This document shows positions 8,666 to 18,901 of a stretch of DNA of 64,000 bases, piece after piece (position 1 is the first letter of the stretch; each line of letters opens with the position of its first letter). The stretch comes from an uncultured Atopobiaceae bacterium (GTDB lineage Bacteria; Actinomycetota; Coriobacteriia; Coriobacteriales; Atopobiaceae), in NCBI GenBank assembly GCA_944322145.1, contig CALUNW010000002.1, forward strand, positions 186,001-250,000, in the 5' to 3' direction. Below the pieces are notes generated by a model that saw nothing but the letters and a program-made list of their open reading frames with translations, was not told the origin of the DNA and did no database searches. The translations under genes were made by a program, and so were the position numbers.

Positions 8666-10048
8666 TTAACACGTCACGACGCTTGAGAGGCAGCTGGCCA
8701 GGGCGCCCGGGCTGGGCTCGCTCACGGCGGGCACGGCGCCGCGGCCGCGGAGCTCGCCCAGGATGCGCTCCTGGGAGTCGCCGTCAAGTGTGAGGCGGTC
8801 GAAGTTGAACATCACCTCGGGGAGAACGATGACGGTGCCGGCGAGGTCGGCGGGCAGCTGCGCGAGCAGGTCCTCGCTCACGATGAGGCCCGTCACGTTG
8901 ACGTCCCCGCCGAAGTAGTCGTTGCGAATTGCGACGGCGCGCACGCGGCCGGCGGGCGAGACGAGCCGGCAGAGAACCTCAAAGGTCTCCTGCGCGGCCT
9001 CGCCGCAGATGAGCCACGCCACGAGGCCCTTCTCGGCCAGCGCGTCGTCGATCGCGCGGAGCTCGCCGGGGCGCTCCGCGGCGAGGAGCTCCGCCTCGTC
9101 GAGGAAGCTCCGCAGCATGCCGATGCCGTCATAGAACTGCGGGTAGCCGTCGTAGGTCTCCGCGGGCGGGACGGGCAGGCGCGCGTCGACGTAGAACTCG
9201 TCGGAGAGCTGGAAGCGCGTGATGCCCAGGGCCTCGCGCGCGCGGCGCTGGTAGGGCTCGATGAGACGCACCACGGCGCGGGAGGCCTCGGGGTCGTCGG
9301 AGTAGGAGTGCGAGAAGCGCCGGCTGTGCTTGGTGTAGCCGAGCGGGACCACAGCGAGCGAGGTGATGCCCGGGCGTGCCTCGACCCAGTCGAGCGTGGC
9401 CGTGAGCTCGTCGCCGTCGTTGATGCCGGGGCAGAGCACGATCTGGGCGTGGACCTCGATGCCGCCGGCGAGCAGTCGCTCGAGCACCTCGATGCCGCGG
9501 TCCGCGCGCCGGCCGATGAGCGAGCGGCGCACCTCGGGCGTGATCGCGTGGATGGAGACGTTCATCGGCGAGAGCCCGCAGGTCACGATGCGCTCGGCCT
9601 CCTCGTCGGAGACGTTGGTGAGCGTCACGAAGTTGCCCTGGAGAAAGGACAGCCGGTAGTCGTCGTCGCGCAGCGTGAGCGTGGCGCGGGCCTCGGGCGG
9701 CAGCATCGCCATGAAGCAGAACTGGCAGGCGTTCACGCAGGTGCGGATGCCGTCGAAGAGGACGTCGGTGAAGTCGACCCCCCAGTCCTGGCCGGGCTCG
9801 CGCCAGAGCTGGCAGGGCGTGGACGTGCCGTCGCGCGGGTCAAAGACCACGAGGTCGCAGACGCCGCCGTCGGCCTCCCAGCGCCAGTCGATGATGTCGC
9901 GGGGCGCGACGCCGTTGACGGAGTCGACGCGCATGCCGGGCTCGATGCCGGCCTCCCAGGCGGGGCTGCCCTCCTCGACGGCCGCGACCCAGGCGCCGCT
10001 CGCCTGCGGCCTGGTCGATGCGTAGTCGGCGCGCTTCTGCTCAGCCAT
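8666..10048 (-). CDS. DUF512 radical-SAM protein with N-terminal PDZ-like domain
   Basis: Member of the DUF512 radical-SAM family, whose reaction is unknown. The 460 residues show a PDZ-like start (PAWEAGIEPGMRVDSVNG), a CxxxCxxC cluster motif CVNACQFC near residue 100 for a [4Fe-4S]/SAM centre, radical-SAM barrel elements (VSIHAITPEVRR), and the C-terminal DUF512 domain. The ATG is preceded by GAGGAGG. In Firmicutes this gene is usually next to der; here only the SLH gene separates the two, so the conserved pairing is still visible. Confidence 0.85.
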   Translation of the reverse strand: MAEQKRADYASTRPQASGAWVAAVEEGSPAWEAGIEPGMRVDSVNGVAPRDIIDWRWEADGGVCDLVVFDPRDGTSTPCQLWREPGQDWGVDFTDVLFDGIRTCVNACQFCFMAMLPPEARATLTLRDDDYRLSFLQGNFVTLTNVSDEEAERIVTCGLSPMNVSIHAITPEVRRSLIGRRADRGIEVLERLLAGGIEVHAQIVLCPGINDGDELTATLDWVEARPGITSLAVVPLGYTKHSRRFSHSYSDDPEASRAVVRLIEPYQRRAREALGITRFQLSDEFYVDARLPVPPAETYDGYPQFYDGIGMLRSFLDEAELLAAERPGELRAIDDALAEKGLVAWLICGEAAQETFEVLCRLVSPAGRVRAVAIRNDYFGGDVNVTGLIVSEDLLAQLPADLAGTVIVLPEVMFNFDRLTLDGDSQERILGELRGRGAVPAVSEPSPGALASCLSSVVTC

Positions 10049-10132
10049 GGTGCCTCCTCGGGCGGCCCGTTCTTCTCGGCTGCCATTGTGCCATGCCGCG
10101 GACCGCTCACCCAAATCCCGTACCCAAACTCC

Positions 10133-10349
10133 GGACCCAAATCCTCATTTGTGTCCCGGCCGGACCCAAATCCGGATTTGGGTCCAGAATCGAGGGCGCT
10201 TCTCGGCCGCCGGGGCTCCTTTGGATCGGGGGTTAAACTTTGGAACGAACTTCTTTATTGAGAAGAACGAGCTGGGTCGAAACCCGCTGCCCGCTTGGAC
10301 CCAAATCTGAATTTGGGTCCAACGAGAACACAAATCCAGATTTGGGTCC
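10133..10349. repeat. Palindrome (P) cluster with one complete 111-nt module
   Basis: Fills most of the 453-base gap between the DUF512 gene and ispH. Four 24-base palindromes of the form GGACCCAAATCC plus its complement lie at 10133-10156, 10162-10185 (perfect), 10297-10320 and 10326-10349. The 111 bases between the second and third (10186-10296) form a module sharing CTTCTCGGCC near its start and CTTTAT-GA-AAGAACG near its end with the modules at 10350, 36632 and 36796. No reading frame of note is present. Confidence 0.8.
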
Positions 10350-10488
10350 GGGGCAGCGGCACTTCTCCGCCGTGGGGCCTCTTCGAGCCGGACGATAAGT
10401 CGCGAAGCTAAGTTATTAGCCGACAAGAGCCATCGATCCCCGGCGCCCCCTTCCCATCGGACCCAAATCCGGATTTGGGTCCGATGGG
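10350..10488. repeat. Second 109-nt module and a 36-bp perfect palindrome behind ispH
   Basis: Module two (10350-10458) is the most diverged copy, keeping CACTTCTC-GCC at the start and GACAAGAGC near the end. It is closed by the P palindrome at 10459-10482, which here is extended by CCCATC/GATGGG arms to a perfect 36-base palindrome at 10453-10488. This ends 13 bases from the ispH stop codon and may act as its 3'-end hairpin. Confidence 0.75.
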
Positions 10489-10501
10489 AGTGCGGTCCGC
10501 G

Positions 10502-11344
10502 CTACTCCCCCACCAGCTCGGCGATGCGCTCGCGGACGGCCTCTATCTGGCTCGCGGGCGTGGACGCGCCCGCGGTGATGCCGATGACGTCGGCGCCCTC
10601 GAACCACTCTGGCAGCAGCTCGTCGGCGCCCTCGACGTGGTGCGTCCGCGGGCAGCGCGCGGCGGAGATCTCGGCCAGGCGCGTCGTGTTGGCGGAGATG
10701 CGCCCGCCGATGACCACCATGACGTCCGCCTCGCGCGCGAGCTCGTCGGCGGCTGCCTGGTGGCCGGCGGTCGCCTCGCAGATGGTGTTGATCACGCGGA
10801 CCTCCTCGGCCACGCCCAGGAGCGCGCCCACCACCTCGGCGAGAAGGGCGCGGCGTGCCGTGGTCTGCACCACGACGCCCACCTTGTGCGCGTGCGGCAG
10901 GGCGGCGGCCTCGGCGGCTGACCCCACCACGACGGCGCCCGGCGCGTGCGGCAGCGTCGCCTCGACCTCGGGGTGCCCCGCCTCCCCCACCACGACGACG
11001 CGGTAGCCCTCGGCGCTCAGGCGCTCGGCGGCGAGGTGCACCTTCTTCACGAACGGGCAGGTTGCGTCGAGGACGCGCGAGCAGAGCCTCCGGGCGCGGC
11101 CCTCCTCGTCGGGCGTGACGCCGTGCGTGCGCAGCAGCAGCGCGTCGCCGGCGGCCTCCTCGGGGGACAACACCACGGTGACCCCGCGCGCCTCCAGCTC
11201 GGCGACCACGCGCGGGTTGTGGATGAGCGGGCCGAGCGTGCGCACGGCGCCCGTCCGCTCGTCCGCGGCCGCCTGCACCATCTGGAGCGCCCGCTCGACG
11301 CCGTAGCAGGCGCCCGCCTCGCTCGCGACGCGGATCTCCGCCAC
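10502..11344 (-). CDS. ispH: 4-hydroxy-3-methylbut-2-enyl diphosphate reductase
   Basis: Last enzyme of the methylerythritol phosphate pathway, making IPP and DMAPP with a [4Fe-4S] cluster. The 280 residues contain all three cluster cysteines: C13 in EAGACYGVERA, C96 in DATCPFVKKVH and C189 in NTICEAT. The conserved histidines IHNP and RTHGV and the segment ATAGHQ are also present. The GTG start is 2 bases past the plsC stop. The pathway genes dxr and ispG lie elsewhere in the window. Confidence 0.95.
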   Translation of the reverse strand: MAEIRVASEAGACYGVERALQMVQAAADERTGAVRTLGPLIHNPRVVAELEARGVTVVLSPEEAAGDALLLRTHGVTPDEEGRARRLCSRVLDATCPFVKKVHLAAERLSAEGYRVVVVGEAGHPEVEATLPHAPGAVVVGSAAEAAALPHAHKVGVVVQTTARRALLAEVVGALLGVAEEVRVINTICEATAGHQAAADELAREADVMVVIGGRISANTTRLAEISAARCPRTHHVEGADELLPEWFEGADVIGITAGASTPASQIEAVRERIAELVGE

Positions 11345-11346
11345 GG

Positions 11347-12087
11347 CTACTCCACCCCCGGGTGCTCGCGGCGCAGCTCGTCGCGCAGCTCGTAGACGCG
11401 CCTCATGCCCTCGCGCTCCATCTCGGCGAGCTGCTCCTTGCGCTTCTCGGCGGCAAGCTCCGACCACTCGATCGGCTCCCCGACGCTCATGTAGACGCGG
11501 CTCCGGAACCTCAGGTGCCGCGCGCCTATCATGGCGACGGGCTGCACGGGCGCCTTGGCGAGCTGCGCCATGATCGCGTAGCCGCCGTGTGCCTTCTCGT
11601 CGGCGTCGTCGCGGATGCGGGTGCCCTCGGGGTAGATGAGCACGCACTCGCCGCGCATGAGCATGGCGCGGGCGCGGCGCACGGTCTTCATGTCGGCCGT
11701 GCCGCGCTCCACGGGAAAGCCGCCGGCGCGCGAGAAGAGCCACGTGGCAGGTCCGATCTTGTCGAAGTCGCTCTTGTAGACGATGCGTACCGGGACGTGC
11801 GCCATCCACATCGTGGTCACCACGGCGACCGGGTCGAGCATCGACTGGTGGTTCATGATGACCACGCGCCCGCGGGCGCCGTCGAGCAGACGCTCGGCGT
11901 GCTCGATCTTCCACGGCCACAGGAGCTTGGTCAGGACCCACAGGATGCGCACGACGGCGCCGATGAACAGGCGCCCCGGCAGCGGGTGGTCGCTCAGCGC
12001 GTGGTCGTAGTAGTCGTCGAAGGTGTTGCCGGCGAAGGCGCGCATGCGACCCTGCCCGCTCTCCTGGGCATCGTTCTTCTCGCTCAT
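11347..12087 (-). CDS. plsC: 1-acyl-sn-glycerol-3-phosphate acyltransferase
   Basis: Acylates lysophosphatidic acid to phosphatidic acid at the membrane. The 246 residues include a hydrophobic segment near 40-57, the catalytic NHQSMLD (H80, D85), the phosphate-binding region GFPVERGT and the EGTRIRD motif. A charged N-terminal stretch precedes the membrane anchor. The ATG overlaps the cmk stop (ATGA), tying it to the cmk-plsC-ispH run. Confidence 0.92.
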   Translation of the reverse strand: MSEKNDAQESGQGRMRAFAGNTFDDYYDHALSDHPLPGRLFIGAVVRILWVLTKLLWPWKIEHAERLLDGARGRVVIMNHQSMLDPVAVVTTMWMAHVPVRIVYKSDFDKIGPATWLFSRAGGFPVERGTADMKTVRRARAMLMRGECVLIYPEGTRIRDDADEKAHGGYAIMAQLAKAPVQPVAMIGARHLRFRSRVYMSVGEPIEWSELAAEKRKEQLAEMEREGMRRVYELRDELRREHPGVE

Positions 12088-12794
12088 CGCTGTCCTTTCT
12101 CCGCGCGGGCCCCGAGCTCGGGCGAAAGCGCGATCACGGCCTGGACGACCTCCTCGAAGGAGAGCTCGGAGGAGTCGATGCGGTGCGCGTCGTCGGCCGC
12201 GCGCAGCGGCGAGGCGGCGCGGGAGGAGTCGTAGGCGTCGCGGCGCACGAGGTCGTCGAGGACGGCGCGCTCCGCCGCGGGGTCCACCGCCGCGTCGACG
12301 CCGCGCGCGAGGTCGCCCCCGCCGCGCTGGACCGCCCGACGACGCGCGCGGGCCTCGGGCGAGGCGCTGAGGAAGACCTTCACGTCGGCGTTCGGGAACA
12401 CCACGGTGCCGATGTCGCGCCCCTCCGCGATGACGTCGCCCGAGGCGCCGAAGCGGCGCTGCTCGGCGACCATGGCCTCGCGCACCGCGGGGTTCGCCGA
12501 GACCGGGGACACGGCTCGCTCGACCTCGGGCGTGCGGATCTGCGCGGTGACGTCCTGGCCGTCGGCGAGCACCCGCTGACCCTCCTCGGAGGCGAGAAAC
12601 TCGATGGAGATCGCGCGCGCCACGCCGGCGGTCGCGGTGTCGTCCTCGGGGTCCACGCCGCGCTCGAGGCAGGCGAAGGCGACGGAGCGGTACATGGCGC
12701 CCGTGTCGAGGTACGTGAGGCCGCAGCGGCGCGCGACCTCACGCGCCACGGAGGACTTTCCGGAGCCCGAGGGCCCGTCGATGGCGACGATCAT
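12084..12794 (-). CDS. cmk: Cytidylate kinase
   Basis: Phosphorylates CMP and dCMP with ATP. The 236 residues are the usual length, with the P-loop GPSGSGKSS at 7-15, LDTGAMYRSVA, the lid-like region SPEARARRRAVQ and the RDIGTVVFPNA motif. The ATG overlaps the rluB stop by two bases. cmk beside a pseudouridine synthase and scpAB is a common order in Gram-positive bacteria. Confidence 0.95.
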   Translation of the reverse strand: MIVAIDGPSGSGKSSVAREVARRCGLTYLDTGAMYRSVAFACLERGVDPEDDTATAGVARAISIEFLASEEGQRVLADGQDVTAQIRTPEVERAVSPVSANPAVREAMVAEQRRFGASGDVIAEGRDIGTVVFPNADVKVFLSASPEARARRRAVQRGGGDLARGVDAAVDPAAERAVLDDLVRRDAYDSSRAASPLRAADDAHRIDSSELSFEEVVQAVIALSPELGARAEKGQR

Positions 12795-13615
12795 CCCTTG
12801 TTCCTTTCTCTGACGAGCGACTCGAGCTTCTCGGTCTCGGCCTCGGTGAGGTCGCGCCATGCGCCCTCCCGAAGGCCGGTGAGCCTGAGCGGCCCGAACG
12901 CGTCCCGGTGCAGGCGCAGGACCTTGTGGCCCACGGCCTGCATCATCTTCTTGACCTGGTGCTTCCTGCCCTCGTGGATGGTGAGCCCCACGACGGCGTT
13001 GCGCTCTCCCGCCCCGGTCCTGCCCGGCCCATGGGGCGCCACGACCGAGAAGAGCGGGTCGCGCGGCGAGAGGAGCTCGGCGCGCGCGGGCGCGGCGGGG
13101 CCCTCGTTCTCGAGCTCCACGCCTCGGCGCAGGCGCTCGAGGTCATGCTCGTCGGGCGTGCCCGAGACGAGCGCGACGTAGTGCTTGGCCACGTGGCGGG
13201 AGGGGTGCAGCAGCGCCTGCCCGAGCTCGCCGCTCGTGGTGAAGAGCAGAAGCCCCGTCGTGTCGAGGTCGAGCCTGCCCACCGGGTAGAGACCCGGCGC
13301 GTCCGCGACGGGCACGAGCTCGGCGACCGTGGGGCGGCCGCGGGGGTCGCTCATGGTGGTGAGGAACCCGGCGGGCTTGTAGAGCATGAGGTGGCGCGGC
13401 CGCTCGGATATGGAGCAGACCACGCCGTCGACCGTGACGACGTCGCTGACCGGGTCGACCTTGCTGCCGAGCTCGGTCACCACCGCTCCGTTCACGCGGA
13501 CGCGGCCCGCGGTCATGAGGCGCTCGGAGCCGCGCCGGCTCGCGACGCCCGCGCGGGCGAGGAAGCGCTGGAGGCGCATCGGGTAGAGGCCGTCCGGGCG
13601 GATGGGGTCACTCAT
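12791..13615 (-). CDS. rluB: 23S rRNA pseudouridine synthase, RluB/RsuA family
   Basis: Isomerises a uridine in rRNA to pseudouridine. The 274 residues comprise an S4 RNA-binding domain (MRLQRFLARAGVASRR and following) and the catalytic domain with GRLDLDTTGLLL, whose first aspartate is the nucleophile, and EGRKHQVKKM. The exact target base cannot be told from sequence. It overlaps the scpB stop by 8 bases; a start 12 codons further in (MRLQRF) is also possible. Confidence 0.88.
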   Translation of the reverse strand: MSDPIRPDGLYPMRLQRFLARAGVASRRGSERLMTAGRVRVNGAVVTELGSKVDPVSDVVTVDGVVCSISERPRHLMLYKPAGFLTTMSDPRGRPTVAELVPVADAPGLYPVGRLDLDTTGLLLFTTSGELGQALLHPSRHVAKHYVALVSGTPDEHDLERLRRGVELENEGPAAPARAELLSPRDPLFSVVAPHGPGRTGAGERNAVVGLTIHEGRKHQVKKMMQAVGHKVLRLHRDAFGPLRLTGLREGAWRDLTEAETEKLESLVRERNKG

Positions 13616-14336
13616 CGGCCTCGCCGTCCTTCTCGGCACCATCTGCCTCGGCTTTTGCAAAAGTCTCAAGCTCGGCTTCACCCCAGGCCTCGACCTCGGC
13701 TTCAGCCCGCGCCTCGACCTCATCCTCGGGCTCGTCCTCCAGGACGGGCTCGATCGAGCGCCCCGAGAGGCGCTCGCGGATGAAGCGGCGCGCCTCCTCG
13801 TCGGGCGCGAAGTCCTCGAGGGGCGGCAGCTCGCGGAGGCTCCTCAGGCCAAAGTGCTCGAGGAACAGGCGCGTCGTGCCCCAGAGCTGCGCCTGGCCGC
13901 GGTCGGAGGCGCGCCCGACCTCGCGGACGAGGCCCTTCTCGCGCAGGGACGCGATGACGCCGTCGGAGTTGACGCCGCGGATGGCGCGGACGCCCTCGCG
14001 GGTCACGGGCTGGTGGTAGGCGATCACGGCGAGCGTCTCGAGGGCCGCCTGGGAGAGGCGGCGCGTGTCCCAGCTCATCACGTAGTCCGCGACCTGGTCG
14101 TGGTAGGCGGGGTGCGTGAAGAGCCGCCAGCCGCCGGCCACCTCGCGCAGCTGGAAGCCGCGGTTGGCGTCGGCGTACTCGGCGGAGAGCTCGGCGAGGG
14201 CGGAGGCCGCCTCTCCCGGCGCCGCTCCGGCGGCGCGCGCGAGGTCCGTCGCCGGGACGGCGTCGTCGGAGACGAGCAGCAGCGCCTCGAGCAGGCCCTT
14301 CAGCGAGCCGGAGTCCATGCGTCCAAGGTCGTTCAC
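13608..14336 (-). CDS. scpB: Segregation and condensation protein B
   Basis: Partner of ScpA and SMC in chromosome condensation. The 242 residues contain the two winged-helix domains, with LLVSDDAVPA, LSQAALETLAVIAYHQPVTR and the GLVREVGRA stretch. The C-terminal 45 or so residues are an acidic, alanine- and glutamate-rich tail that goes beyond the usual family length. The GTG start overlaps the scpA stop (GTGA). Confidence 0.93.
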   Translation of the reverse strand: MNDLGRMDSGSLKGLLEALLLVSDDAVPATDLARAAGAAPGEAASALAELSAEYADANRGFQLREVAGGWRLFTHPAYHDQVADYVMSWDTRRLSQAALETLAVIAYHQPVTREGVRAIRGVNSDGVIASLREKGLVREVGRASDRGQAQLWGTTRLFLEHFGLRSLRELPPLEDFAPDEEARRFIRERLSGRSIEPVLEDEPEDEVEARAEAEVEAWGEAELETFAKAEADGAEKDGEADE

Positions 14337-15229
14337 GTCAGGTCCTCCCCTTCGTCGTGTGCGAGCGCCCCGAGCGCCCCGAGGTCCGCCTCGCCCAGCT
14401 CGTCGAGCGCCTCGTCGCCGAAGTCCTCGCGCAGCTCCGCGATGACGGAGTCGTCGAGCTCGTAGGCCCCCGCGCCCTCGACGTGGGCGATCTCGATGTC
14501 GCCGAAGAGCTCGTCCTGCCGCACGCTCACCAGGCCGCGCTTGTAGAGCTCGAGAATGGCGAGGAAGTTCGCGACGACGGCCTCGGGGGCGTCGTTGCCG
14601 TCCACGAGCTCGGAGAAGCTCACGCGCCCGCGGCCGCGCACGAGGCGGTCGACCGAGGCGATGGTGAGCGCCACGGGCAGGCGGCGCGGCGCGACGTGCT
14701 CTGCCTCGAGCAGAAACGTCTCGCGGCGGCTGTCGATGTCGGCGCAGATGACGGCGAGGCTGCGCAGCGTGATGCCCTCGAGGTAGTCCGGCATGAGGCC
14801 GAGGAACTCGGGGTCGGCCCCGACGGTGCGCGGGTGCATGCGCCCCTCCGCCTCGCCGCGGGCGGCGAGCGCGGCGGCGGCCCCGCGGAACTGCTTGTAG
14901 GCGATCAGGCGCGCCACGAGCACCTCGCGCGCCTCCTCGGGCGTGAGGCCCTCGAGCTCCAGGTCGTCCTCTTCGTCGAGCCCCGGCCGCGCGACGGGCT
15001 CGACGGGGACGAGCGAGGCGGCCTTGATGTCGAGCAGCGTGGACGCAACCAGGACGAAGTCGCTCGCCACGTCGAGGTCGAGGTCCGCCATGCGCTCGAC
15101 CTCCTCGAGGTACTGGTTGGCGACCTCCGAGATCGATATCGAGCCGATGGTGACCTTCTGCCTGCTCACGAGCGTGAGGAGCAGGTCGAAGGGGCCGGAG
15201 TAGGTCTGGGTGCGGACGCGGTACGACAT
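14333..15229 (-). CDS. scpA: Segregation and condensation protein A (kleisin)
   Basis: Kleisin subunit that bridges the SMC heads. The 298 residues begin with the family signature YSGPFDLLLTLVSRQK, followed by ISISEVANQYLEE and the alpha-helical N-terminal domain. The C-terminal winged helix contains VANFLAILELYKRGLVSVRQDELFGDI in part. The gene follows the M50 peptidase gene by 3 bases and is coupled to scpB. Confidence 0.94.
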   Translation of the reverse strand: MSYRVRTQTYSGPFDLLLTLVSRQKVTIGSISISEVANQYLEEVERMADLDLDVASDFVLVASTLLDIKAASLVPVEPVARPGLDEEDDLELEGLTPEEAREVLVARLIAYKQFRGAAAALAARGEAEGRMHPRTVGADPEFLGLMPDYLEGITLRSLAVICADIDSRRETFLLEAEHVAPRRLPVALTIASVDRLVRGRGRVSFSELVDGNDAPEAVVANFLAILELYKRGLVSVRQDELFGDIEIAHVEGAGAYELDDSVIAELREDFGDEALDELGEADLGALGALAHDEGEDLT

Positions 15230-15232
15230 CTG

Positions 15233-15919
15233 CTAGAGCACCGCCCCGATCAAGATGCCGTAGAGCCGCCCCGCCGTGGCGCCCAGGTAGGCGCCCAGCG
15301 GGTCCACGCGCAGCATGCCCGGCAGCACGTAGAGCGCCGCGAGCAGGATGGCCATCGAGTAGTTCTGCAGCTCGTAGTACTTCTGGCGCGCGCTGCCCCT
15401 GAGGAAGTAGAGGATCACCTTGGAGCCGTCGAGCGGCGGCAGCGGGATGAGGTTGAAGAAGCACAGCACGAGGTTTACGTACACGTAGGTGAGCAGCCCG
15501 TCGAGCACCCACCACGCGGGGCCGTCGGCGAAGGCCGCAGATCCCAGGCCGCCCGCGAGCAGCGCGCCGAAGACCGCGGTGCCGAGAAGCGCCTGGAGCA
15601 GGTTGGACGCCGGGCCCGCCAGGGCCACGAGCAGCTCGTCGCGGCGCGGCTTGTGCAGGCGGTAGGGGTTGTAGGGCACGGGCTTGGCGAAGGCGAAGAC
15701 CGGCCCGCCGAGAAGGGCCATCACGAGTGGCAGGACCACCGATCCCATCGGGTCGAGGTGGGCACGGGGGTCGAGCGTGAGACGGCCCGCCTCCTTGGCG
15801 GTGTCGTCCCCGCAGAGGTGGGCCACGAAGCCATGGGCGACCTCGTGCACCATCGCGGAGAGCATGACGAGGGCCACGGTCACGGCGACCGATATGAGCC
15901 CCTCGATCGTGGTGGGCAT
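15233..15919 (-). CDS. Site-2-protease-type zinc metallopeptidase (M50 family)
   Basis: A 228-residue multi-spanning membrane protein with HEVAHG (H25, E26, H29) as the zinc site and NLIPLPPLDG as the third zinc ligand region. This compact form without a PDZ domain matches the YwhC-like M50 group often found upstream of scpAB in Gram-positives. The substrate is unknown. It is distinct from the PDZ-bearing RseP at 28.9 kb. Confidence 0.87.
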   Translation of the reverse strand: MPTTIEGLISVAVTVALVMLSAMVHEVAHGFVAHLCGDDTAKEAGRLTLDPRAHLDPMGSVVLPLVMALLGGPVFAFAKPVPYNPYRLHKPRRDELLVALAGPASNLLQALLGTAVFGALLAGGLGSAAFADGPAWWVLDGLLTYVYVNLVLCFFNLIPLPPLDGSKVILYFLRGSARQKYYELQNYSMAILLAALYVLPGMLRVDPLGAYLGATAGRLYGILIGAVL

Positions 15920-15939
15920 TTCCCTCCCCTCTCGCGGCG

Positions 15940-16246
15940 CTAGCGCAGCGAGGCGGACGCGCGGCTTAAGATCCAGTCGATCACGAGCAACACTATAGCA
16001 AGCGCGGCGAAGTCGCCGCGAAACGCGCCCCCGAGGGGCGTCTGGAACACGAAGAGGCCCGAGAGCGCCCCGGGCACGAGGCGCGAGGCCACGCCGTTTG
16101 CGCCCAGCAGGTAGGTGCGCGCGCCCGCGGGCAGCACGGCGTCCGCCACGACGAGAAGGACGAGTGCCCAGGCCGCCAGCCTCAGCGCCATCGCGCAGAC
16201 GCGGAGGGCGGTGGCGGCGACGGGCGCGCCCTGCCTCGCGGCCCCG

Positions 16247-16254
<8 letters not shown>
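15940..16254 (-). CDS. Small membrane protein (YggT-like layout)
   Basis: A 104-residue hydrophobic protein of unknown function, with predicted membrane segments at about 22-46 and 80-97 and an intervening stretch. The ending [22 protein letters not shown] recalls the second half of YggT proteins, but the match is weak. The GTG start overlaps the end of the ABC-F gene by 8 bases; a later ATG (MALRLAAW) is possible. Its position inside a tight gene run supports it being real. Confidence 0.55.
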
Positions 16255-18235
<1,981 letters not shown>

Positions 18236-18280
18236 GTGCGTCTTCCCTGGTTCTTCTCGCCCGGCGCAAGCTGCCGGACG

Positions 18281-18667
18281 CTAGTCGGCGATGGTGAGGT
18301 GAATCGCGAAGCCCGCGACCTGCTCCTTGAAGTAGATGAGGTAGGTGCGCCCGGAGCCGTCGGGGCAGAGCGTCCGCGAGGACTCGTCGAAGGCGACGCC
18401 GCGAGCCTCGTACCAGGCGATTGCGGCGTCGATGTCGTCGACGTGCAGGCCGATGTGGCCCTTCTCGCCGCGCCCGCCGTTGTTCATGACCTCCACGAGG
18501 GTCCCGGCAAACGAGGAGACCGGGAACGGCTCCTCGCCGCGCGCGACGCCGAGCAGGGCGCACAGGGCGTCGGCCGTGGCCGAGGCGTCGGCGGCGCTGG
18601 TGGTGTTGATGCCCACGTGGGCGAGCCTGAGGCCAAAGAGCTCGACGGGGCTCTCGCAAGCTGCCAT
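18281..18667 (-). CDS. Stand-alone VOC (glyoxalase-fold) protein
   Basis: A 128-residue protein of the vicinal-oxygen-chelate fold. HVGINTTSAADASATADALCALLG, GKGHIGLHVDDIDAAIAWYEARGV in part and GFAIHL match the VOC domain that in many Firmicutes is fused to the C-terminus of KDPG aldolase; here it stands alone. The substrate is unknown. ATG at 18667 was chosen for its GAGGAGG site. A TATACT -10 element (18700-18705 on the minus strand) lies upstream, without a clear -35. Confidence 0.7.
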   Translation of the reverse strand: MAACESPVELFGLRLAHVGINTTSAADASATADALCALLGVARGEEPFPVSSFAGTLVEVMNNGGRGEKGHIGLHVDDIDAAIAWYEARGVAFDESSRTLCPDGSGRTYLIYFKEQVAGFAIHLTIAD

Positions 18668-18901
18668 GGGTTCCTCCTCGTCTCGATGCAAACTCATCTA
18701 GTATAGGCGAGGTCCGGGGCCGGCTCGGGCGCAGACGGCATCTCGACAATCTGTCCAGCCGGAGACGGGCGGCGGACCGACTCATGGTGCGATTGTCAAC
18801 TTGCCGTTGGCGTGCTCTGGGGACGGCCGCCTGACGCTAGAATGGGAGCGTGAACAAGCCGCGCTCGTGCGCTCAGATGATAGAACCAGAGGTATCGCGC
18901 A

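Noticed and set aside
10133..10488. CRISPR array
   Set aside because: The palindromes are short and self-complementary, come in close pairs, and the intervening modules are similar to one another, unlike unique spacers. No cas genes are present.
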